In this document: piece after piece, positions 59,042-64,000 of the stretch | Layout: the number at the start of each line of letters is the position of its first letter | How positions within the stretch are numbered: position 1 is the stretch's first letter | Assembly (NCBI GenBank): GCA_947500385.1 | Contig: CANMSA010000014.1 | Location: forward strand, 1-64,000 | Source of the DNA: an uncultured Flavobacteriaceae bacterium | GTDB lineage: Bacteria > Bacteroidota > Bacteroidia > Flavobacteriales > Flavobacteriaceae | Reading direction: 5' to 3' | DNA length: 64,000 nt | Program-made: the position numbers and the translations under genes | Notes under the pieces: generated by a model | Databases searched by the model: none | Seen by the model: the letters and a program-made list of their open reading frames with translations, nothing else | What the model was told of the DNA's origin: nothing

Positions 59042-60202
59042 TTACCGTTGATACTCCCGTACAAAATCCCAATTGGGGGTAACACCCAAACCGGGTTTTT
59101 TAGGGGCGCTTATCATCCCGTTCGTAACTTCGATTTGTTCATTCACCAGATCGTACATCATAGGATTGCCCCCTAAGGAAAACTCTATTACATTGGCAGA
59201 GGGCGAGGCAAATGCGATAGAAACGCCTGCCATAAAGGAAAACGCCGAACCCCAGCAATGTGGTGCTAGCTCGAGCTGGTATGTGTGCGCTAGTTGAGCA
59301 ATCCGCATTGCTTCGGTAATACCACCTACAATGGCACAATCTGGCTGTAACACATCTAATGCCCTAAGTTGAATCATATCACGCATATCGAAAGCGGTAT
59401 ACTCACTTTCTCCGGCGGCAATGGGAATACTTGTTGATGCACGTACTTCTGCCGTACCGTGCCGGTTGTCGGGGCTGATGGGCTCCTCGAGCCAATACAG
59501 ATCGCAGTCGGCTACCCCTTCGCAGAATTTTTTAGCTTCCGGTACGCTAAACGTACCATGGGCGTCGGCCATGAGTTTAATATTATCCGGGAGTACTTTT
59601 CGGGCAGCTTGTACTCTTTTGATGCTTTCTTTAACGTTGGCATCCATTACCCCAACACGCATTTTTACCCCTTCAAAACCCTTGGCAACGTAGCCCGTTA
59701 ATTGTGCACCAATTTCATCGACATTGGCCCATCCACCACTAGCATACACCTGCATTTCTTCTCTACAACTCCCGCCTAGAAGCTGGGTTACAGGCACCTT
59801 CAGCGCTTTTCCTTTTAAGTCCCACAACGCCATGTCAACACCACTCAAAGCTGAAATAGTAAGCCCCCTTCTTCCTAAAATTGGAAACTTGCGGCCTTTT
59901 GATAGCGCATAGTGATCTCTTGTGCCACTATAAACATGTTCCCATATACGGGTAATTTCATGTGCTTCTTTTCCTAAGAGTTGCGGTTTGATTTCATTTT
60001 CGATACAGCTTACGATCGATGCGCACGAGCCGGAAGAACCAACGGCGGCTTTGGCTTCTCCAAAGCCCTGTAAACCACTCTCCGTAGTGACAACGATCAA
60101 GGTCATATCGAAATGAGTTAGTAGACCGTAATCCGAACGATGCTGTTTTTCGCGTTCGATAGGACATCGTACCCAGAAGGCTTCTATATTACTGATTCGC
60201 AT
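59042..60202 (-). CDS. Enolase-superfamily acid-sugar dehydratase (mandelate-racemase subgroup)
   Basis: 386 residues. An N-terminal capping domain (1-~130) precedes the barrel. Second-strand Lys180-Met-Arg182 (KxR) replaces the commoner KxK. Metal ligands are Asp213 (with His215 in MADAHGTF), Glu239 in WLEEP and Glu265 in AAGESEY. Asp288 in LQPDCAIVGGITEA and His315 in LAPHCWGS make the His-Asp dyad of the mandelate-racemase subgroup. Such enzymes abstract the proton alpha to a carboxylate and usually dehydrate aldonic acids (gluconate, galactonate, arabinonate, fuconate and others). The partner epimerase-like gene begins 2 bp upstream. Substrate not predicted. Confidence 0.9.
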   Translation of the reverse strand: MRISNIEAFWVRCPIEREKQHRSDYGLLTHFDMTLIVVTTESGLQGFGEAKAAVGSSGSCASIVSCIENEIKPQLLGKEAHEITRIWEHVYSGTRDHYALSKGRKFPILGRRGLTISALSGVDMALWDLKGKALKVPVTQLLGGSCREEMQVYASGGWANVDEIGAQLTGYVAKGFEGVKMRVGVMDANVKESIKRVQAARKVLPDNIKLMADAHGTFSVPEAKKFCEGVADCDLYWLEEPISPDNRHGTAEVRASTSIPIAAGESEYTAFDMRDMIQLRALDVLQPDCAIVGGITEAMRIAQLAHTYQLELAPHCWGSAFSFMAGVSIAFASPSANVIEFSLGGNPMMYDLVNEQIEVTNGMISAPKKPGLGVTPNWDFVREYQR

Positions 60203-60204
60203 GT

Positions 60205-61089
60205 TTACAACAAGGGATTAAGGGTTTGGACCGATTTTCGGGTCAGCATTTCATAAAATTCCTCAGTAACGGCTGCACTACCGTGATCTTCTAAGAATTT
60301 TCGCTGTTCTTCGCTAAGTCCTTTAGCCGCGTTATCTATTGAATTTGGATACGGATTTGCAGGTGTTCTATCGATCGGGGCGCAGAATTCTACCGAGAGT
60401 ACGGAGTCGTATTCGATTTCTTGCAAGGTGTCGATTATTTTTTTCCAATCAAGGGTTCCCATACCCGGTGCCATGCGATTATTGTCGGCAACATGAAAAT
60501 TTACCAATCTTCCCTTCGCGCTACGAATGGCATCATAGAGGTTCTCTTCTTCCAAATTCATATGAAAAGTGTCTAGGCAAACCCCACAATTCGGGCCTAC
60601 GGCTTCGGCAAGTGCCAGTGCTTGCTCTCCCCTGTTAATAAAATAGGTTTCGAATCTATTTATGGGTTCTATGCCGATTCGAAGCCCTACCGATTCTGTA
60701 TACTCGTAAACTTTTTGAATGCCTTCGATAGCCCATTTCCACTCTTCTTCGGGACGACCATCGGGAATTGTTTTCCCTACGGTCGCAGGAACCAACGAAA
60801 TGACCGAACCACCTAGCTCCTTGACCATTTTGGCAAGGTCTAACACATACTGTACCGACTTTTCTCTTTGCTTTGGGTCTTTCGCCAGCATGTTGCGATC
60901 TTCAAGCATGAGGGTTACGGAACCCCAACATTCAAGACCATTTGCATCCAACAGGCTTTTTACTTTTTGGGTATCATACAATTCGGGTGCCCCCTGAATC
61001 TCGAGTTTGGTATAGCCCAGTTTTGCAATTCTTTCTACTGTTTGTTCCAAGGGTTCGGCGCGCATCCAATTATGTATGGCAAGTTCCAT
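60205..61089 (-). CDS. Sugar-phosphate isomerase/epimerase-like TIM barrel (ketose 3-epimerase-like)
   Basis: 294 residues. Barrel features resemble tagatose/psicose 3-epimerases and hydroxypyruvate-isomerase-like proteins: ERIAKLGYTKLEIQGAPEL, GLRIGIEPINRFETYFIN with the metal Glu, CGVCLDTFHMNLEE with Asp and His, RLVNFHVADNNRMAPGMG with His, and SVLSVEFCAPID with the last Glu. It should interconvert epimers of a keto sugar or sugar acid. First gene of the second catabolic operon (61.1-55.8 kb), 2 bp before the acid-sugar dehydratase. Distinct in sequence from the similar-fold protein at 43 kb. Confidence 0.87.
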   Translation of the reverse strand: MELAIHNWMRAEPLEQTVERIAKLGYTKLEIQGAPELYDTQKVKSLLDANGLECWGSVTLMLEDRNMLAKDPKQREKSVQYVLDLAKMVKELGGSVISLVPATVGKTIPDGRPEEEWKWAIEGIQKVYEYTESVGLRIGIEPINRFETYFINRGEQALALAEAVGPNCGVCLDTFHMNLEEENLYDAIRSAKGRLVNFHVADNNRMAPGMGTLDWKKIIDTLQEIEYDSVLSVEFCAPIDRTPANPYPNSIDNAAKGLSEEQRKFLEDHGSAAVTEEFYEMLTRKSVQTLNPLL

Positions 61090-61254
61090 CTATATAGGTG
61101 TGGTTTAGATAACTATTACACCCTTGGGCAAATCGCTTCAAAGGAGATGTACTAAAGTTAACCTAATTTTTTAATTCTAGGGATGATGCTTACGGCCAAC
61201 ACATAGAATCGGATTAATATGGCTTGGAAAAAGATAAAATAGGGCAATCACTAT

Positions 61255-61488
61255 TTATCCTGAATAGGGCTCCGTTTTGCTGACAGCAATTGAGATGTCT
61301 TCTTTGGAAATGGGATACTGCTCACCGGCAAGCATTTGAAAGAAATGGACGGAAGATTCTCTTTTGATCTTGTCCTCCAGCAGTGCGGGATCAATATCAC
61401 CGCCTTCTTGTTTCCAAATAAATATGGAGTGCTGTTCAACCTGAACTACCCGGTGATGGGCCTTGAATTGTGCAATATAAAATGTCAT
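61255..61488 (-). CDS. Small hypothetical protein, 77 aa
   Basis: MTFYIAQFKAHHRVVQVEQH opens it, then IFIWKQEGGDIDPALLEDKI and an IS KEDISIAVSKTEP-like end. No signal peptide or membrane segment. The composition looks coding (regular Glu, Lys, Asp), and the gene fits neatly in the 360-bp space between the operon start at 61089 and the lepA stop at 61616, on the lepA strand. I recognise no family and assign no function. A second frame on the same strand is shorter and less protein-like. Confidence 0.5.
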   Translation of the reverse strand: MTFYIAQFKAHHRVVQVEQHSIFIWKQEGGDIDPALLEDKIKRESSVHFFQMLAGEQYPISKEDISIAVSKTEPYSG

Positions 61489-61615
61489 TAGTCGGGGAAA
61501 CTTTTATGATATCAAATAGAACTATGTGGTGTTAAAGATATTGTTTAATTAGACATAGATTGTAAGAAAAACCATTTTTATTGTTGTCAAAACCATCAAT
61601 CCTGTAGTAAGGCAT

Positions 61616-63412
61616 TTAATCGTTTAGTTTTAAAACCGCCATAAAGGCCTGTTGCGGAATTTCTACATTGCCTACTTGGCGCATTCGTTTTTTTCCTTTT
61701 TTCTGCTTCTCAAGCAACTTCCTTTTACGGGAAATATCCCCTCCGTAACATTTGGCGGTCACATCTTTTCGCAAAGCTTTGATGGTTTCTCGAGAAATAA
61801 TCTTAGCACCAATCGCTGCTTGAATAGGGATATCGAACTGTTGACGGGGGATAAGTTCTTTTAACTTTTCACACATCTTTTTGCCGATGTTCACCGCATT
61901 ATCAAAGTGTATCAAGGCAGACAATGCATCCACTGGTTGGCTGTTCAATAGGATATCGACTCGAACCAATTTTGAGGCACGCATGCCTATGGGAGTATAG
62001 TCAAATGAAGCATAGCCTTTAGAAACGGTTTTAAGACGATCATAAAAGTCAAATACTATTTCTGCCAATGGCATATCGAACGTTAATTCGACACGATCCG
62101 TGGTAAGGTAGGTTTGATTGGTAATTAAACCACGTTTATCGATGCAGAGCGACATTACGTTCCCCACAAAGTCTGACTTTGTGATAATCGTTGCCTTGAT
62201 ATACGGCTCTTCGACCCGATCGATGGTAGAAGGGTCGGGAAGATCTGTAGGATTATTTACGATTAACGGGGTCTCCGGGTCTTTTCGGGTATAGGCATGA
62301 TAACTTACGTTGGGAACGGTTGTGATCACGGTCATATCAAATTCCCGTTCCAGGCGCTCTTGAATTATTTCCATATGGAGCATTCCAAGAAAGCCACAAC
62401 GAAAACCAAATCCGAGGGCGGCACTGCTTTCCGGTGCAAAAACAAGGGAGGCATCATTCAACTGCAACTTTTCCATGGAAGAACGCAGTTCTTCAAAATC
62501 TTCGGTATCTACCGGATAAATACCGGCAAACACCATCGGCTTTACATCTTCAAAACCATCGATTGCATTTTGTGTGGGCTTGGCGGCGTCGGTAATGGTG
62601 TCGCCCACCTTCACCTCACGCGCATCCTTGATGCCGGTGATCAAATAGCCTACGTCGCCCGCTTGAATATTTTGTTTGGGGTGTTGAGTGAGTTTTAAAG
62701 TACCTACTTCATCGGCAAAGTAGCTCTTGCCAGTCGCTACGAATTTTATTTTTTGACCCTTTTTGATTTCACCATTAATGACCCTAAAATAGGTTTCTAC
62801 CCCCCGGAATGGATTGTATACCGAGTCAAAAACCAAGGCCTGTAAGGGTTCGTCTATAATACCCTCGGGCGCAGGAATATGTTCAATGATGGCAGCCAGG
62901 ATTTCTTCGATACCGATACCTGTTTTTGCACTCGCAGGGATTACTTCTTCGGGCTTACATCCTAAGAGATCTACGATATCATCTGTTACCTCTTCCGGAT
63001 TCGCACTGGGCAAATCAACTTTGTTCAATACGGGAATAATCTCTAAATCGTTTTCCAGGGCCAAATACAAATTGCTGATTGTCTGCGCTTGAATGCTTTG
63101 AGCAGCGTCTACCACTAACAGTGCTCCTTCACAAGCTGCAATAGACCGTGAAACTTCATACGAGAAATCAACATGGCCAGGGGTATCGATCAAATTGAGT
63201 ACATAGGATTCCCCTTTGTAGGTATACTCCATTTGTATGGCATGACTTTTAATGGTGATACCACGCTCTCGTTCCAAATCCATGCTATCGAGCAGCTGTT
63301 CCTTTTTTTCCCGATCAGTGACCGCACCGGTAAAATCCAACAAACGATCGGCCAAGGTGCTTTTACCATGATCAATATGTGCTATGATACAGAAGTTTCT
63401 AATGTGCTTCAT
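61616..63412 (-). CDS. lepA: Elongation factor 4 (LepA)
   Basis: 598 residues from ATG 63412, giving the canonical [20 protein letters not shown] start (five more codons upstream are open). GTPase motifs: G1 [10 protein letters not shown]2 [12 protein letters not shown]3 [13 protein letters not shown]4 NKVDLPSA, G5 SAKTG. LepA-specific C-terminal features follow, including [20 protein letters not shown] and the C-terminal [24 protein letters not shown]. This ribosome-bound GTPase back-translocates or rescues stalled ribosomes. A TATCTTTG -7 element lies 43 bp upstream. It is divergent from the TonB-receptor gene. Confidence 0.97.
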   Translation of the reverse strand: MKHIRNFCIIAHIDHGKSTLADRLLDFTGAVTDREKKEQLLDSMDLERERGITIKSHAIQMEYTYKGESYVLNLIDTPGHVDFSYEVSRSIAACEGALLVVDAAQSIQAQTISNLYLALENDLEIIPVLNKVDLPSANPEEVTDDIVDLLGCKPEEVIPASAKTGIGIEEILAAIIEHIPAPEGIIDEPLQALVFDSVYNPFRGVETYFRVINGEIKKGQKIKFVATGKSYFADEVGTLKLTQHPKQNIQAGDVGYLITGIKDAREVKVGDTITDAAKPTQNAIDGFEDVKPMVFAGIYPVDTEDFEELRSSMEKLQLNDASLVFAPESSAALGFGFRCGFLGMLHMEIIQERLEREFDMTVITTVPNVSYHAYTRKDPETPLIVNNPTDLPDPSTIDRVEEPYIKATIITKSDFVGNVMSLCIDKRGLITNQTYLTTDRVELTFDMPLAEIVFDFYDRLKTVSKGYASFDYTPIGMRASKLVRVDILLNSQPVDALSALIHFDNAVNIGKKMCEKLKELIPRQQFDIPIQAAIGAKIISRETIKALRKDVTAKCYGGDISRKRKLLEKQKKGKKRMRQVGNVEIPQQAFMAVLKLND

Positions 63413-63454
63413 AAATTCGCTTTCCACGGGCCTATATGGCCTTCAATAAGGTTG

Positions 63455-63462
63455 CAAAGATA
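63455..63462 (-). promoter_or_regulatory. -7 promoter element of lepA
   Basis: On the minus strand TATCTTTG matches TAnnTTTG, 42 bp before the lepA ATG. No well-spaced -33 TTG is evident. Confidence 0.5.
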
Positions 63463-63604
63463 CTGTAAAATATGGAGCGCTCGGTTAGGGTCAAAGAATT
63501 CTATACAGACATCAATACGGCGAATAAATTTCGATAAAGCGCACATGAAAAGTAAGATTAAACCGATAAATAGTAGTAGATTTATATGCTAATTAAAGAA
63601 CCCT

Positions 63605-64000
63605 GTGAGGAACGCCCTTCTTCTTTCTTTTTTCTGGATTCTACTGTGTACCCCGCTTTTTTCCCAAGACTACGTTGTTAGTGGTACTGTGAGGGATGCG
63701 GCGGGAACACCCTTGGCACTTGCCAGTGTTTTTTTGTTGGATGAGAAATACACTACTTTGATCGATGGTACTTCTACCAATGAAGCGGGCCAGTATGAAA
63801 TTACTGGAATACCCCCGGGCAACTACTACTTGAAAGCAAGCTACATTGAAAACGAATCGGATCCCATTCCAATAGCAATAAAGGCAGACTTGGTGCTAGA
63901 CGACATACTATTGAACAAAACCAAAGAGCTGAAAGAAGTGGTAGTCCTGTCGGAGAAACCACGATTAGAGCGAAAAATAGACCGATTGGTATTTACGGTC
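63605..64000 (+). CDS. TonB-dependent receptor / outer-membrane beta-barrel protein, N-terminal part (3' end cut off)
   Basis: 132 residues are visible before the window ends. Start is GTG 63605: a signal peptide (LLLSFFWILLCTPLFSQ) follows at once and the only nearby ATG, at 63586, is out of frame. After it comes a carboxypeptidase-regulatory-like beta domain (VVSGTVRDAAGTPLALASV, then DGTSTNEAGQYEITGIPPG), and then LKEVVVLSEKPRLERKIDRL, the linker typical of Bacteroidota outer-membrane receptors that open OMP_b-brl_3-type barrels. Substrate unknown. It is divergent from lepA with 192 bp between starts. Confidence 0.85.
   Translation, partial: MRNALLLSFFWILLCTPLFSQDYVVSGTVRDAAGTPLALASVFLLDEKYTTLIDGTSTNEAGQYEITGIPPGNYYLKASYIENESDPIPIAIKADLVLDDILLNKTKELKEVVVLSEKPRLERKIDRLVFTV

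Noticed and set aside
1-64000. CRISPR arrays, insertion sequences, prophage genes and classic riboswitches
   Set aside because: I found no regularly spaced repeats, transposase, integrase or phage genes, and no recognisable riboswitch core on reading the intergenic regions.

Overview
The window is chromosomal DNA from a member of the Bacteroidota, almost certainly a marine, polysaccharide-degrading Flavobacteriaceae bacterium (Zobellia/Maribacter/Arenibacter-like; genus not determinable here). The evidence is a SprB-repeat protein with a type B type-IX-secretion C-terminus followed by a PorP/SprF protein, TAnnTTTG promoter motifs, short lipobox lipoproteins, a Cys-type sulfatase, a GH5 and a GH140-like glycosidase, and a TonB-receptor start at the right edge. 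Most genes lie on the minus strand. I see no insertion sequence, prophage or CRISPR array.

Layout. 1-4.8 kb: the 3' part of a giant SprB-like adhesin and its PorP/SprF partner. 4.85-5.5 kb: folB and tRNA-Cys(GCA), with a partial duplication of the tRNA 3' end and its terminator. 5.6-9.2 kb: LysE-type exporter, GIN-domain protein, RNase R. 9.24-9.92 kb: the only gene-free stretch over 300 bp, AT-rich with DnaA-box-like sites. 9.9-12.5 kb: rpiB, an ElaA-like acetyltransferase, and a GH5 lipoprotein whose catalytic domain is interrupted by a large insert. 12.5-18.6 kb: orphan C5-cytosine methyltransferase, RluA-type pseudouridine synthase, a membrane AraC regulator with a DJ-1/PfpI target, an SH3-NlpC/P60 hydrolase. 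18.6-24.6 kb: sodium symporter with a 39-residue accessory protein, malonyl-CoA-synthetase-like enzyme, Gfo/Idh oxidoreductase, sulfatase. 24.6-35.3 kb: secreted hydrolase, PQQ dehydrogenase with a built-in haem c domain, HEAT-like protein, fructosamine kinase, PqqB-like protein, NTF2-like lipoprotein, second AraC membrane regulator, NagX-like acyltransferase, transglutaminase-like lipoprotein.

35.4-43.9 kb is a tight eight-gene minus-strand catabolic operon: epimerase-like TIM barrel, Gfo/Idh, IlvD-type dehydratase, two-gene transketolase, zinc dehydrogenase, SMP-30 lactonase, SDR. It looks like an oxidative sugar or sugar-acid pathway. 44.0-51.5 kb: housekeeping and protease genes (S41, rnpA, M1, S8) plus a second lactonase-like lipoprotein and a metallo-hydrolase. 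51.6-55.8 kb: APC permease with USP domains and a cation/proton antiporter. 55.8-61.1 kb: a second five-gene catabolic operon (epimerase-like TIM barrel, enolase-superfamily acid-sugar dehydratase, VOC protein, D-2-hydroxyacid dehydrogenase, GH140-like glycosidase). The window closes with a small unknown gene, lepA, and the 5' end of a TonB-dependent receptor.

The two operons, the GH5, the sulfatase, the PQQ enzyme and the symporter together suggest release, uptake and oxidative breakdown of an unusual plant or algal sugar. A GH140-like enzyme together with a split transketolase makes D-apiose a testable candidate, but no kinase or isomerase that would settle the route is recognised here.
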